A stretch of DNA of 64,000 nt from an uncultured Oscillospiraceae bacterium (GCA_934565795.1 CAKTIM010000008.1:27803-91802); one strand, 5' to 3'. Counted from the first letter of the stretch, positions 1 to 9,366 are shown. Numbers and translations: made by a program. Notes: generated by a model not told the origin, from the sequence alone.

Positions 1-404
1 TAAAAAGGTAGAGTGTTAAACACCCTGAGTGCGTAGGGGCGGATACCAGCCGCCCGAAAGGTAACGAAACTGAGCTGTATAGACGAACCGCTCAATCCCG
101 GTACACGGCGGGCGGCTAATATCCGCCCCTACGGATGGGGTGCTTCCCAAGGGAAGCTTTTGGAGGTGGCCATCACCTGGTTCCGTTCAACGCATCGCTC
201 TGTTCCGCCACATTGCGGGGCGGCAGATTGCCGCCCCCTACGAACTCAGAAACTTTTGTCTATTTTCATTCAACTGACAGCTCAATTCCGCGACACTGCG
301 GGCGGCTGGTATCCGCCCCTACGGGTGGGGTGCTTGCTATTCAACGCGATGCGATCGAAACCGTAAGGTCCAGGGTCGGCAGGTTGCCGACCTCTACGGG
401 AGGG
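1..404. repeat. REP/BIME-like hairpin block 1 (cut by window edge)
   Basis: No gene is visible here. The stretch holds hairpin units headed by GTAG: a left-orientation unit near 32 (GTAGGGGCGG with a GGCGG/CCGCC stem) and inverse units ending CCCCTACG near 125, 240 and 315, plus a degenerate one near 400. Linkers contain short phrases shared with the other blocks (AAAGGTAACGAAA, CTCAATCCCGG). Short open frames inside it have no coding character and are ignored. Confidence 0.85.
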
Positions 405-422
405 TATTCTGGAGAGGACGAC

Positions 423-454
423 GAAATCCCCGCTGCGGGTGCAGCGGGGATTTC
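423..454. terminator. Hairpin, possible terminator of the eut operon
   Basis: A perfect 14-bp stem (GAAATCCCCGCTGC, 423-436, and its complement 441-454) with a 4-nt loop. The T-run is short on both strands (TTTC), so termination strength is uncertain. It lies about 150 nt beyond the stop of eutH, the last gene of the minus-strand operon; the 455-605 interval shows nothing else. Confidence 0.55.
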
Positions 455-605
455 TTGCAAAAGGGGTTAGAAAGAAGAGAGGTAGAAAAGAGGGGTCTAC
501 GGATCGAAAGGGAGCGGCTCACGGCTTCCGCAACCTTTCATGGCTTTAGGATACCGTGAGGTTTTGAACGCCCAATAACGGATTTGAAAACAAAATGCGG
601 ACAAA

Positions 606-1700
606 TTATGAACGTTTCTCGGATTCTTCCTCTTTTGCCGTGAGCAGAAGCGCCACGATTACGGCGCTGACGCCGCCGGAGAGCTTGCCCAGGATCACGG
701 CGGGGAGCAGCTCCGGGGCAAAGCCTGCGGTGAAGCCCAGGTGGTCGCCAAAGACGAAGGCGGCGGAGACAGCAAAGGCGATATTTACCACCTTGCCCCT
801 GGGATTCATATCCTTTACCATGCCGAAGGTGGCAATGGAATTGGCCAGGCTGGCGATGAGGCCGGCGGCGGCCACGTCGTTGATGCCCAGGTGCCTCCCT
901 GCAGCAAGCAGGGGCTTTTGCAGCAGCCGGGTCAGGATGGCCACCAGCGGGAAGGCGCCCGCCAGGACGATGGCGATGCTGCCCACGGTCTGGAAGCCGT
1001 CTGCGATGGGGGCCATGCCGGGGATGATGGCCCATCCCGTCAGCGACTGCACAATGGCCGCGGCCAGCCCTGCGGTGCTTACCGCCACCACGCCCTTGCC
1101 GAACAGCTCAAAGCCCCTGACCATGGCCCTTTCCGCCCGCCACAAGCCCAGGGCAATCAGCGCCGCCAGGATCACGATGGGGATCAGATTCTGGGCTACC
1201 ATTCCCAGGGGGAACCCGGCCACCAGGCCGCCCACCAGCACTCCCGCCGGGATGGTGATGATGCCGCAGAGGATGCCCTTGGCCATGGCGGGGCGGTCGC
1301 CCTCGTCCAATATTCCCATGGCTACGGGGATGGTGAACACCACCGTGGCCCCCAGCATAGAGCCGGTGATGACGCCGCCCAGGGCCGCCGCATCGGCGTT
1401 CTGGGTCAGCTCCCGGGCCAGCGCGCCGCCGCCCATGTCGCAGGCCAGGATGGAGCCGGCAAACATGGCCGCGTCCGCGCCCAGAATGCGGTATACCGGC
1501 ACCACCACCGGGCGCAGCACCGCTGCCAGCACCGGGGCCAGGCACACGATGCCCACCATGGCCAGGGCCAGGGAGCCCATGGTCAGGATGCCGCTTTCAA
1601 ATTCCTTACCGATGCCGAAGCGGCCGCCGAAGATGCGATCCAGCGCGCCCAGCACGGCAAACAGCGCCATCAGGGCGATCAGCAGCTGGTCAGCAGACAT
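606..1700 (-). CDS. eutH: Ethanolamine transporter EutH
   Basis: A 364-residue, very hydrophobic protein with about ten predicted membrane spans, matching the EutH family in length and in the glycine/alanine-rich spans around CDMGGGALARELTQ (about residues 108-121). EutH is an inner-membrane ethanolamine facilitator that feeds the microcompartment pathway when substrate is scarce. It is the last gene of the operon, 3 nt after eutN. The C-terminus ends in a charged cytoplasmic tail (KEEESEKRS). Family assignment is confident; transport direction and affinity are known only from homologues. Confidence 0.93.
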   Translation of the reverse strand: MSADQLLIALMALFAVLGALDRIFGGRFGIGKEFESGILTMGSLALAMVGIVCLAPVLAAVLRPVVVPVYRILGADAAMFAGSILACDMGGGALARELTQNADAAALGGVITGSMLGATVVFTIPVAMGILDEGDRPAMAKGILCGIITIPAGVLVGGLVAGFPLGMVAQNLIPIVILAALIALGLWRAERAMVRGFELFGKGVVAVSTAGLAAAIVQSLTGWAIIPGMAPIADGFQTVGSIAIVLAGAFPLVAILTRLLQKPLLAAGRHLGINDVAAAGLIASLANSIATFGMVKDMNPRGKVVNIAFAVSAAFVFGDHLGFTAGFAPELLPAVILGKLSGGVSAVIVALLLTAKEEESEKRS

Positions 1701-1703
1701 GAC

Positions 1704-1952
1704 TTATCCCTCCGAATGCTTTTTCCCGTCATCCACAATGGCCACCACCGCAGCGTCCACCGGGGCGTCCATGCAATAGCGGGAGGCCACGGTGCCGGTG
1801 GCCAGCAGCACCCGGTCGCCGGGGCCTGCGCCCACCTGGTCGGCGGCCACCAGCTCCTCGTCCCCGGCGCGCACCACCAGGAAGGTCTGGCCCTGAAGGC
1901 ACTGGGCCTTTCGGGTGGCCCAAATGGAACCTACAACATTACCGATTTTCAA
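1704..1952 (-). CDS. eutN: Microcompartment vertex protein EutN/CcmL
   Basis: An 82-residue EutN/CcmL-type protein. These form pentamers that cap the vertices of bacterial microcompartments. The N-terminus MKIGNVVGSIWATRK and the central GDRVLLATGTVA segment are typical of the family, as is the small size. It overlaps the upstream gene by 4 nt and lies 3 nt before eutH, so it is co-translated in the eut operon. It supplies the pentameric component of the shell alongside the trimeric/hexameric EutL and EutM encoded further upstream. Confidence 0.9.
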   Translation of the reverse strand: MKIGNVVGSIWATRKAQCLQGQTFLVVRAGDEELVAADQVGAGPGDRVLLATGTVASRYCMDAPVDAAVVAIVDDGKKHSEG

Positions 1953-2347
1953 TCGTTTCCCTCCAATATTTCCTTTGCCAGGGGGGTGAGCACCGCGTCG
2001 TAGCCGGGCTGCTGGCCCCGCTGACGCATGAGCTTTGCCTCCTGGGCCGTAATCAGCCGCCTGCGGCCGCCGTCGGTGAAGAGCACGCCCCAGTTTTTCA
2101 GCTCCCGCTGGGCGGAGGACAGGCTCCCGGCCAGCGGACGGCTGCGGGGCGATTCCGGCAGGCCCGGCGTGTACAGCAGCACCTGCTTGCCCTGGGCCAG
2201 GGCTTCCAGCACCCGCTCATCCCGGAAGCGCAGCAGCTGCCCCAGGGTAAGCGAGCCGATGACCACCGCGTCGTAGGGCGGCTCCGCCGTATAGGAAAAG
2301 CCCAGATCGCTCCCCGGCTCCCGGCCGATCAGCAGCGCCCGGCTCAT
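1949..2347 (-). CDS. Conserved eut-operon protein of unknown function
   Basis: A 132-residue protein without a signal peptide or membrane span. Its position between pduL and eutN, with 4-nt overlaps on both sides, shows it belongs to the microcompartment operon. From memory it resembles the hypothetical ethanolamine-utilisation family TIGR02536 found in Clostridia eut loci, but no catalytic motif can be read. The first 70 residues look like an alternating beta/alpha fold (AVVIGSLTLGQLL, KQVLLYTPGLPE); the C-terminal half is basic (GGRRRLITAQEAKLMRQR). Possible roles are an accessory or targeting factor; nothing here decides. Confidence 0.7.
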   Translation of the reverse strand: MSRALLIGREPGSDLGFSYTAEPPYDAVVIGSLTLGQLLRFRDERVLEALAQGKQVLLYTPGLPESPRSRPLAGSLSSAQRELKNWGVLFTDGGRRRLITAQEAKLMRQRGQQPGYDAVLTPLAKEILEGND

Positions 2348-2943
2348 TTGACGATTCTCCCCAGGTCGCCCTTGCGGAAGCCGCAGGCGTTGGCCTCGTC
2401 ATAGTCCAGGTGGGCATAGGGCGCGAACTTGTCGCTGACGCGGATGGACACATCCTCAAAAATCACCGGGCGCTCCGTCAGGGTTTTGAGCCGGACGCTT
2501 TCCCCGTGCTTTACGCCGAAGCGTTGGGCCGCCCGGGGCGTCAGATGGATGTGCCGCTTGGCGGCGATCACGCCCCGCAGCAGCCGCACCCGGCCCCGCT
2601 CCCCCACCAGCTCCGCGCCGGGGGTATTCTGAATGTCCCCGGACAGGCGGACGGGGGCGGCAATGCCCAGGGTTCTGGCGTCAGTCAGGGAAATTTCCAC
2701 CTGGCCCTCGCCGCGCTCCGGCCCCAGAACGGCTACGTCCCGGAATTCCCCCTTGGGGCCTACCACCGTCACCCGCTCCTGGGCCAGGAACTGCCCCGGC
2801 TGGGAGAGGGGACGCTTGGGGGTGAGCAAATGGCCGAACAGCGCCATGGATTGCTCCTTGGTCACGTGGACATGGCGGCCGGAGGCCTCCAGCTCCACAA
2901 AGAGGCTGTCCGCCACCGCCTGAATCAGATTTTCCAAATCCAT
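2344..2943 (-). CDS. pduL: PduL-type phosphate acyltransferase
   Basis: A 199-residue phosphotransacylase of the PduL family, which converts acetyl-CoA to acetyl-phosphate inside the shell and recycles CoA for EutE. The His-rich metal-binding segments are visible: GRHVHVTKEQ (about 22-31), KRHIHLTPRAA (about 131-141) and AHLDYDEANACG (about 178-189). The ATG at 2943 is chosen because it starts the conserved sequence and lies 4 nt after the eutE stop; the longer frame upstream only reads through the end of eutE. It takes the place of the EutD (Pta-type) enzyme of enteric eut operons. Confidence 0.92.
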   Translation of the reverse strand: MDLENLIQAVADSLFVELEASGRHVHVTKEQSMALFGHLLTPKRPLSQPGQFLAQERVTVVGPKGEFRDVAVLGPERGEGQVEISLTDARTLGIAAPVRLSGDIQNTPGAELVGERGRVRLLRGVIAAKRHIHLTPRAAQRFGVKHGESVRLKTLTERPVIFEDVSIRVSDKFAPYAHLDYDEANACGFRKGDLGRIVK

Positions 2944-2947
2944 GCGC

Positions 2948-4381
2948 TCACCCCAGCCGCTCCAGAATTTTCTTTGCCAGCTGCTCCACCAGCGCCGCGT
3001 CCACCTCGCTGACGGGAGCGCCGGAGCGCTCCTCCTCAATGCCCCAGGCCACCCGGCGGATGTTGATCAAATCCAGGGGCGACACATTGTTTGAGGAGCT
3101 GCTGCCCCCCACTGCGCCGCAGCCCAGGGTCAGGGCCGGGAAGAGGTTGGTGGCCGCGCCGATGCCCCCCAGGGCCGCCGGGGCGTTGACCAGGAACCGG
3201 GAGACGGGGATCTTCAGCGCAAAGCGGCGGATCACCGCCTCGTCCTGGGCGTGGATGACAAAGGTGTGGCCGCTGCCCTCGTGGCGCAGCACCTCCACCG
3301 CCTTATCCAGCACGGCGTCCTCGCTGTCCATGACGAAGAAGGCCAGCACCGGGCAGAGCTTTTCCATGGAGTAGGGCCGGGTCGGCCCCGCCTGCTGCTC
3401 CCGCGCCACCAGAATCCGGGTGCCCGGCGGCACCTCGAAGCCCGCCAGCTTGGACAGGGCCAGGGCGGATTTACCCACGATGTCCGGGTTCAGTCCGCCG
3501 GTGGGGCGGAACAGGAGCCGCGCCAGCTTCCCCGCCTCCTGCTCCGGCATGAAATAGAAGCCCTGGCGCTGGGCCTCGGCCCGGACGGCCTCCTCCATGC
3601 TCTTTTCCACGATGATGCTCTGCTCCGAGGCGCAGACCGTGCCGTTGTCGAAAGTCTTGGAGGCCGCAATGCAGGCAATGGCCGCCGGTACGTCCGCCGA
3701 GCGGTGGATATAGGCCGGGCCGTTGCCCGCGCCCACGCCGATGGCGGGCTTGCCGGAGGAATAGGCGGCTCTGACCATGCCGGGGCCGCCGGTGGCCAGG
3801 ATCAGCCGCACCTCCGGCGCGCTCATCAGCTCCTGGCACCCGGCCAGGGCCGGAATGGTCAGGCAGCTGACGGCCCCCTTGGGCGCGCCCGCCGCCTCCG
3901 CCGCCCGGGCCACCAGCTCCGCCGCATGGCGGGTGCAGGAGACGGCCTTGGGGTGGGGCGAAAAGATGATGGCGCAGCCTGCTTTCAGGGCGATGATGGC
4001 CTTGTAGCATACGGTGGAGGTGGGGTTGGTGCTGGGCACGATGGCGGCGATCACCCCCACGGGAACGCCGACCTCCCACAGCCGCTTCTGGGCGTCCCTT
4101 GTCAGAATGCCCACGGTTTTCATGTCTTTTACGGCGGAAAGCACCTTTTCCGAGGCAAAGCGGTTCTTGGCAGTCTTATCCCGGATGTTGCCGAAGCCGG
4201 TTTCCTGCACCGCCTCCTCCGCCAGGGTCACCGCCTCCCCGGAGAAGGCGGAGGCCACGGCCTCTACGATGCGATCCAGCTGCTCCTGGGAAAATTCGCA
4301 CAGCCGGTTCTGGGCCTGCTCTGCCTGCCGCGCCAGCTCCCGCGCCTGCTGGCGGGCGGCCAAATCCTTATCAAAATCCAT
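2948..4381 (-). CDS. eutE: CoA-acylating acetaldehyde dehydrogenase EutE
   Basis: A 477-residue aldehyde dehydrogenase that oxidises acetaldehyde to acetyl-CoA with NAD. The catalytic cysteine lies in DNGTVCASEQS (about residue 242) and the nucleotide-binding region includes ATGGPGMVRAAYSSGKP (about 194-210). The first 45 residues are rich in Ala, Gln and Arg and predicted helical, typical of an encapsulation peptide that targets cargo to the microcompartment, followed by the core. The start at 4381 was chosen from homology; it lies 14 nt after eutB. Confidence 0.93.
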   Translation of the reverse strand: MDFDKDLAARQQARELARQAEQAQNRLCEFSQEQLDRIVEAVASAFSGEAVTLAEEAVQETGFGNIRDKTAKNRFASEKVLSAVKDMKTVGILTRDAQKRLWEVGVPVGVIAAIVPSTNPTSTVCYKAIIALKAGCAIIFSPHPKAVSCTRHAAELVARAAEAAGAPKGAVSCLTIPALAGCQELMSAPEVRLILATGGPGMVRAAYSSGKPAIGVGAGNGPAYIHRSADVPAAIACIAASKTFDNGTVCASEQSIIVEKSMEEAVRAEAQRQGFYFMPEQEAGKLARLLFRPTGGLNPDIVGKSALALSKLAGFEVPPGTRILVAREQQAGPTRPYSMEKLCPVLAFFVMDSEDAVLDKAVEVLRHEGSGHTFVIHAQDEAVIRRFALKIPVSRFLVNAPAALGGIGAATNLFPALTLGCGAVGGSSSSNNVSPLDLINIRRVAWGIEEERSGAPVSEVDAALVEQLAKKILERLG

Positions 4382-4395
4382 GGTATCCCCCCGTT

Positions 4396-5760
4396 TCAGA
4401 ATAACAGGGACGAGCCGTCCCCGGCCTTGGCCGTCAGGTGTCCGTGCTCCACAAAGCCCTGCTTTTCCAGCCACCGCTGGAATGCGGGGATGGCGGTCTT
4501 GCCGGTGATCTCCCGCAGGGCGGCCGTTTCCCGGAAGCCGGTGGTCTGGTAGTTGAGCATGATGTCATCCCCGTGGGGGATGCCCATGAAGTAATTGCAC
4601 CCGGCCAGGGTCAAAAGGCTTGCCAGATTCTCAATGTCGTTCTGATCCGCCTTCATGTGGTTGGTATAGCAGCAGTCGCAGCCCATGGGGATGCCGGTGA
4701 GCTTGCCCATGAAGTGATCCTCCAGCCCCGCACGGGTGACCTGGCGGGCGTCATACAGATATTCCGGCCCGATGAAGCCCACCACCGTGTTCACCAGGAA
4801 GGGCCGGAACCGCCTGGCAAAGCCGTAGCAGCGGGCCTCCATGGTCACCTGGTCGGTGTCATAATGGGCATCCGAGGACAATTCGCTCCCCTGGCCCGTC
4901 TCAAAATACAGCACGTTCGGCCCCTCCGCCGTGCCCTGGTGCAGCAGGAGCTGCCGGGCCTCCTCGATGGTATCCGCCGAGAAGCCGAAGGCGCTGTTTC
5001 CCTTTTCGCTGCCCGCGATGGACTGGAAGATCAGGTCGCAGGGCGCGCCCTTTTTTACCGCCTTCATCTGCGCCGTCACATGGGCCAGGACGCAGATCTG
5101 GGTGGGAATTTCCCAGTGCTCCTTGATCTCCTGGAAGCGGCGCAGCACCTTGCCCACCTGCTCCGGGGAATCGGTGACCGGGTTCAGGCCGATCACCGCG
5201 TCCCCCGCGCCGAAGGACAGACCCTCCAGCACGGAGGCGGTGATGCCGTCCGGGTCGTCGGTGGTGTGGTTGGGCTGGAGGCGGCAGCTCAGAGTGCCGG
5301 GCAGGCCGATGGTGGTGTTGCAGTGGGCGGTGACGGTGATCTTATTGGCCGCGTAGATCAGATCCAGGTTGCTCATCAGCTTGCACACGGCGGCCACCAT
5401 TTCGCTGGTCAGCCCCCGGCGCAGGCGGCGGATGTCGGCATCCGTGGTGGTTTCGGCCAGCAGCCATTCCCGCAGGTCGGATACCGTCCAATTTTTGATT
5501 TTTGCATACTCCGTCTCGTTTACGTCGTCCTGGATGATGCGGGTCACCTCGTCGCGCTCATAGGGGACGGCGGGATTCTCGCGCAGCTCGCCCAGGGTGA
5601 CGGCGGACAGCACCACCTTGGCCGCCACCCGCTCCTGGGCGGTCTCAGCGGCCAGGCCCGCCAGCTTGTCGCCGGTCTTTTCCTCGTTGGCCTTGGCAAG
5701 CACCTGCTTCAAGTCCCGGAATACGTATGTCTTTCCCAAAAGGGTGGTTTTCAGCTTCAT
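4396..5760 (-). CDS. eutB: Ethanolamine ammonia-lyase large subunit EutB
   Basis: A 454-residue large subunit of adenosylcobalamin-dependent ethanolamine ammonia-lyase, which with EutC splits ethanolamine into acetaldehyde and ammonia. Length and segments such as SNLDLIYAANKITVTAHCN (about 149-167), GLPGTLSCRLQPNHTTDDP and the C-terminal MGIPHGDDIMLNYQTT match the family. It overlaps eutT by 4 nt and precedes eutE. Unusually, eutB is not next to eutC: eutT, eutM and a 1-kb repeat block, then eutL, lie between them. No internal disruption is seen. Confidence 0.95.
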   Translation of the reverse strand: MKLKTTLLGKTYVFRDLKQVLAKANEEKTGDKLAGLAAETAQERVAAKVVLSAVTLGELRENPAVPYERDEVTRIIQDDVNETEYAKIKNWTVSDLREWLLAETTTDADIRRLRRGLTSEMVAAVCKLMSNLDLIYAANKITVTAHCNTTIGLPGTLSCRLQPNHTTDDPDGITASVLEGLSFGAGDAVIGLNPVTDSPEQVGKVLRRFQEIKEHWEIPTQICVLAHVTAQMKAVKKGAPCDLIFQSIAGSEKGNSAFGFSADTIEEARQLLLHQGTAEGPNVLYFETGQGSELSSDAHYDTDQVTMEARCYGFARRFRPFLVNTVVGFIGPEYLYDARQVTRAGLEDHFMGKLTGIPMGCDCCYTNHMKADQNDIENLASLLTLAGCNYFMGIPHGDDIMLNYQTTGFRETAALREITGKTAIPAFQRWLEKQGFVEHGHLTAKAGDGSSLLF

Positions 5761-6455
5761 GGCGTTCCCTCTTTCCTCAATGCGCGCTGACGGATCATCA
5801 GCAGATAGATGGCGCTGCTCAGCCGGTTCATGGCCCGCAGCAGGTCGGCCCGGCTCACCTGGCCGTAGGCGTCGGTAAAGGCCGCCGCCGCTGCCAGCTC
5901 CGCCTCCCGGGCGGCGCAGCGGGCCAGATTCAGGTGGGCGATCTCCTGCCCGTCCTCGCTTTCCGGCATGAAATGGGGCTGGCCGTAGAATTCCTGGGGG
6001 AAGTGGCTGCGGCGGCGCAGCTCACTTTCCGTCAGCCCCAGCAGCCCGCGCTCCGGCACCGGCTCGCCCAGCACCTCGCAGCGCAGCAGGAGCCGGGTGT
6101 AGTCCAGAATCTCCTTCAGCTCCCCACTGAACCGAGGCACATGCAGGCGGCACAGGATCAGCCGGGCCTCCAGCGTGTCCACCTTTCCCCGGAAAAGAAT
6201 CCGGGGATGGGTCTTGGGGGCCAGGGTCACCCCGTCCAGGTGGGTCATGTGCTCCGGCTTTTCCTCGCAGTAGCCGCCGCCCAGCAGCGCGAAGCGCTCC
6301 GGCCTTGCCGCCTGCGCCGGGAGAATTTCGATCCGCTCCCGGCGCAGGTAGTCCCGGGCGGCGCTGGTGAGATTGTCCCCGCTGCCCAGGAAGAATACCC
6401 GTCTGCCGTCCCGGCTGCGGATGTTGGCCCGGACGGCCTCCTCGGAATAGAGCAT
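5757..6455 (-). CDS. eutT: EutT-type cobalamin adenosyltransferase
   Basis: A 232-residue protein of the EutT family, which makes adenosylcobalamin for EutBC. The segment MTHLDGVTLAPKTHPRILF (about 70-88) followed by RGKVDTLEARLILC is characteristic. Only one cysteine (GGGYCEE) stands where the HX11CCxxC iron/zinc site of enteric EutT would be, so that metal cluster seems absent. It abuts eutM (no gap) and overlaps eutB by 4 nt, indicating coupled translation. Confidence 0.85.
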   Translation of the reverse strand: MLYSEEAVRANIRSRDGRRVFFLGSGDNLTSAARDYLRRERIEILPAQAARPERFALLGGGYCEEKPEHMTHLDGVTLAPKTHPRILFRGKVDTLEARLILCRLHVPRFSGELKEILDYTRLLLRCEVLGEPVPERGLLGLTESELRRRSHFPQEFYGQPHFMPESEDGQEIAHLNLARCAAREAELAAAAAFTDAYGQVSRADLLRAMNRLSSAIYLLMIRQRALRKEGTP

Positions 6456-6749
6456 TTACTGCGCTCCGGCGGGCTTGCCCTTGGGCAGGATGTTGTCCAC
6501 CTCCACATGGGGGCGGGCGATCACGTGGACGGAGATCAGCTCGCCCACCTTTTCGGCGGCAGCGGCCCCGGCATCCGTGGCGGCCTTCACCGCGCCCACG
6601 TCCCCGCGTACCATCACGGTCACCAGACCGCCGCCCACCTGCTCTTTGCCGATGAGCTGCACATTTGCCGACTTGACCATGGCATCCGCCGCCTCAATAG
6701 CAGCCACCAGCCCCTTGGTCTCGATCATTCCCAATGCATTCGTATCCAT
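6456..6749 (-). CDS. eutM: Microcompartment hexamer shell protein EutM
   Basis: A 97-residue single-BMC-domain shell protein ([20 protein letters not shown] at the N-terminus, [17 protein letters not shown] in the middle). Such proteins form hexamers that tile the facets of the microcompartment. The ATG at 6749 is preceded by an AAAGGAAA ribosome-binding site; the longer upstream frame runs into repeat DNA and is not coding. It is the first gene after the repeat block, so its transcript either reads through about 1 kb of hairpins from eutL or starts from a promoter I could not identify. Confidence 0.93.
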   Translation of the reverse strand: MDTNALGMIETKGLVAAIEAADAMVKSANVQLIGKEQVGGGLVTVMVRGDVGAVKAATDAGAAAAEKVGELISVHVIARPHVEVDNILPKGKPAGAQ

Positions 6750-6794
6750 CGTGTTGTTTCCTTTCATAATTGAATTTTTAAAATATTGAAGGCT

Positions 6795-7806
6795 CTCCTC
6801 CCACCGCCCTCCCCGTAGGGGTCGGCAACCTGCCGACCCGCGGCCTGGCGGTTTAGGAAGCAGTAAAGATGACCGTATAACCTGACGTATGCATCCCCCA
6901 AGCTTCCCTGCGGGGGAAGCTGTCGCCGCAGCGACTGAAGAGGGCACTCAGCTAACGGTTTCGAGAGAGACGCAACTAAAAAGGTAAAATCTAAAACACT
7001 CTGGGCCCGTAGGGGCGGATACCAGCCGCCCGCAGCCTTGCGGTTTCGATAGCAGTCTATTGAACGGGAGCAGGCAAAACAACTGAGTCCGTAGGGGTCG
7101 GCAATTTGTCGACCCTTAACCTATCGGTTTCGATAGCAGTAAAGATCACCGTATACCCCGACGTATACATCCCTAAGCTTCCCTGTGGGGGAAGCTTTAG
7201 TAGTGGCCGCAGCCTGCCCCCATTCAACATTCTGCTCTGTCCCGCAAGGTTGAGGGTCGACAAATTGCCGACCCCTACGGGGCAAAGGCTTTCGGCGGCT
7301 TCCGCTCAATTGGCAGCTCAGTTTCGTTACCTTTCGGGCGGCTGATATCCGCCCCTACGGATTAGCGTGTACCATTCAACTTGCCCTTAAAAAAGAACGT
7401 ACTGCGGTAAGCCCTCTTCAGTCAGCCCTGCGGGCTGCCAGCTTCCCCCAGGGAAGCTTTTGGAGGTAGCCTTTGGCTGCTTCCATTCAATGCACCGCTC
7501 TGTTCCGTCAGATTGCGGGGCGACAAATTGCCGCCCCCTACGAGCTCAGAAGCTTTTGGTGATGTTCATTCAACCGGCAGCTCAATCCCGGTACATGGTG
7601 GGCGGCTGGTATCCGCCCCTACGGATTAGAGTGTACCATTCACCGTACCCTTAAAAAAGAACGTACTGCGGTAGCCCTCTTCAGTCAGCCCTACGGGCTG
7701 CCAGCTTCCCCCAAGGGAAGCTTTGGTGGGAGCGGAAGCTGCTCCCATTCAACGCACCGCTCTGTTCCGTTACGTTGCGGAGCGGCAGATTGCCGCCCCC
7801 TACGAA
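6795..7806. repeat. REP/BIME-like hairpin block 2, inside the eut operon
   Basis: No genes. Left-orientation heads (GTAGGGG) at about 6817, 7011 and 7092 are followed by inverse heads (CCCCTAC) at about 7272, 7353, 7537, 7617 and 7797. Companion hairpins are AGCTTCCC/GGGGAAGCT (6900, 7173, 7450, 7705) and GACTGAAGAGGGC (6935) with its inverses GCCCTCTTCAGTC (7418, 7674). The block separates eutL from eutM on the same strand. Confidence 0.9.
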
Positions 7807-7807
7807 C

Positions 7808-8446
7808 TCAAAGAATTTTGGCGGCGTGGGGGGATTGGGCTACCTGTTTTACTTTTTCGCGGAAGGCGGCGCAGGCGGCGGTGCAGGCGGATTGGGTGCC
7901 GCTCAGGAGAGCGCCGCCGAAGTTGGTTTCGCTGGGCGGGGCATAGAGCTTGCACAGCGTCACGTCCGCCGCCTTCATGGCCTCGTCCAGGGCGTACATG
8001 GCCTCCAGCGGCGGGGCGATCAGGTAGGCAATGGCGCTGCCCACCGGGACATTTGCCTCCGCCGCCAGGAAGGAGCCCACGCTGCTGACGGTGTGGGCCA
8101 GGCAGGGCACGCCGCTCAGCTCCTCGAAGCCCACCCGCTCCAGGGTGCTCAGGGCCGCCTCCATGGCGCTCCTGGCCGCGCCGGGGGTGCGGGCCGCCAG
8201 GATGCCGATGACTTCCCCGGCGTTGGGGGTAGAGGCGTTGGCGCTGCCTGCGTAAAAGCTGCGGGCATAGCAAACCTGCGCCTGGGCCGCCTTGGTGGCG
8301 GCGTCCAGAGCGATATAGGTGGCGTCGTCGCAGTCCGTGGTGAGCATGGCCAGGGAGGAATAGCCCTCCGGCGCGCCCAGCCCCCGGCACAGCGGCGGCG
8401 CGGCGTTGGCCAGATAGCGCACCGCCAGAACCCGGACGGGGATCAT
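7808..8446 (-). CDS. eutL: Microcompartment trimer shell protein EutL
   Basis: A 212-residue tandem-BMC-domain shell protein; EutL trimers form gated pores for substrates and cofactors. Family segments include LAMLTTDCDDATYIALDAATKA and the second-domain GSFLAAEANVPVGSAIAYL. The start at 8446 overlaps the eutC stop by 4 nt. The last residues (HAAKIL) and the stop codon are read from sequence shared with the neighbouring repeat linker (GAACTCAAAG...TTTTGGCGGC), so the original C-terminus was probably replaced when the repeat arrived. Confidence 0.92.
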   Translation of the reverse strand: MIPVRVLAVRYLANAAPPLCRGLGAPEGYSSLAMLTTDCDDATYIALDAATKAAQAQVCYARSFYAGSANASTPNAGEVIGILAARTPGAARSAMEAALSTLERVGFEELSGVPCLAHTVSSVGSFLAAEANVPVGSAIAYLIAPPLEAMYALDEAMKAADVTLCKLYAPPSETNFGGALLSGTQSACTAACAAFREKVKQVAQSPHAAKIL

Positions 8447-9351
8447 GCGCCCTCCTCCAGATGCAGCTGCACGCCGGAGACCTTCCGCCGGAGGATCGTC
8501 TCGATCAGCCCCGCGATGTGCGCCCCGGCCTCCACGGCAGGGGTGCCCTGGGCGTGGATATTGCTCACCACCGTGCGGCTGGATTCCAGTACCCCGGTGC
8601 GGGGCTGGTAGGTCAGGTAGGCGGACATGCTCTTGTCCGTCACCAGGCCCGGCCGCTCGCCCACCAGCACACACACCAGCTCGCACCCGGTAATGTCGCC
8701 CACCGCGTCCCCCGCGCCCACCCGGCAGTAGCGGACGAACACGGGGTTATCCGTCTCGATCCCGCGAAGCTTCAGCCCATCCCGGATGGCGGCGGCGCAG
8801 TCCATGGCGTTGGCCATGATGGCCGCGGAGGACAGCCCGTCGCCGATCACGAGCTGCACTCTGGGCCGGTTCGGCACGGCGGCGCGGAGCTTTGCGGCGT
8901 TCTCCTCGTCAAAGCTTCGCCCCAGGTCGGGCCGGGTCAGGTATTCGTCCTTGCTGCGGCAGCGGGTCTGTATCTCCACCATGCCGTGATTTTTGGCAAA
9001 ATCCTCCGGCACCTGCATAAACACCGTGTCCTGGGCCGCCGCGTGGTCGGCCCGGAAGCGCAGCATGGTCAGGGTCTTGTATCTGGCCCCGGCCTTGCCG
9101 CAGCCCAGGCGGGCAGGGGTTTTCTCCTTCAGGCGGCGGTATTCCGCCTCCCGCTCCGGGTGCTCCACCAGATACAGCTTTCGCAGATCCAGCGCCGTGA
9201 TATCCGGCACAAAATCGCCGTCCCGGAAATCCGGGGGCTGCTGCTCCGGCTGGGGCCGGGTGGGGCGGTAGTCGGCGGCCTTCACCGCCGGCTCGTGCCC
9301 CATCTGCCCCAATATTTCCGCCACCATGGCGGTCAGCTCCTGCTTATTCAT
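8443..9351 (-). CDS. eutC: Ethanolamine ammonia-lyase small subunit EutC
   Basis: A 302-residue small subunit that completes the B12-binding active site of ethanolamine ammonia-lyase together with EutB. The conserved body runs from about residue 75 (RRLKEKTPARLGCGKAGARY) through VQLVIGDGLSSAAI and CELVCVLVGERPGL to NIHAQGTPAVEAGAHIA. The first 50 residues carry a short helix (KQELTAMVAEILGQMG) followed by a Pro/Gln-rich linker, the usual layout of a microcompartment-targeting extension. It lies 15 nt after eutA and overlaps eutL by 4 nt. Confidence 0.95.
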   Translation of the reverse strand: MNKQELTAMVAEILGQMGHEPAVKAADYRPTRPQPEQQPPDFRDGDFVPDITALDLRKLYLVEHPEREAEYRRLKEKTPARLGCGKAGARYKTLTMLRFRADHAAAQDTVFMQVPEDFAKNHGMVEIQTRCRSKDEYLTRPDLGRSFDEENAAKLRAAVPNRPRVQLVIGDGLSSAAIMANAMDCAAAIRDGLKLRGIETDNPVFVRYCRVGAGDAVGDITGCELVCVLVGERPGLVTDKSMSAYLTYQPRTGVLESSRTVVSNIHAQGTPAVEAGAHIAGLIETILRRKVSGVQLHLEEGA

Positions 9352-9366
9352 TGTAAACCTCCTCGC

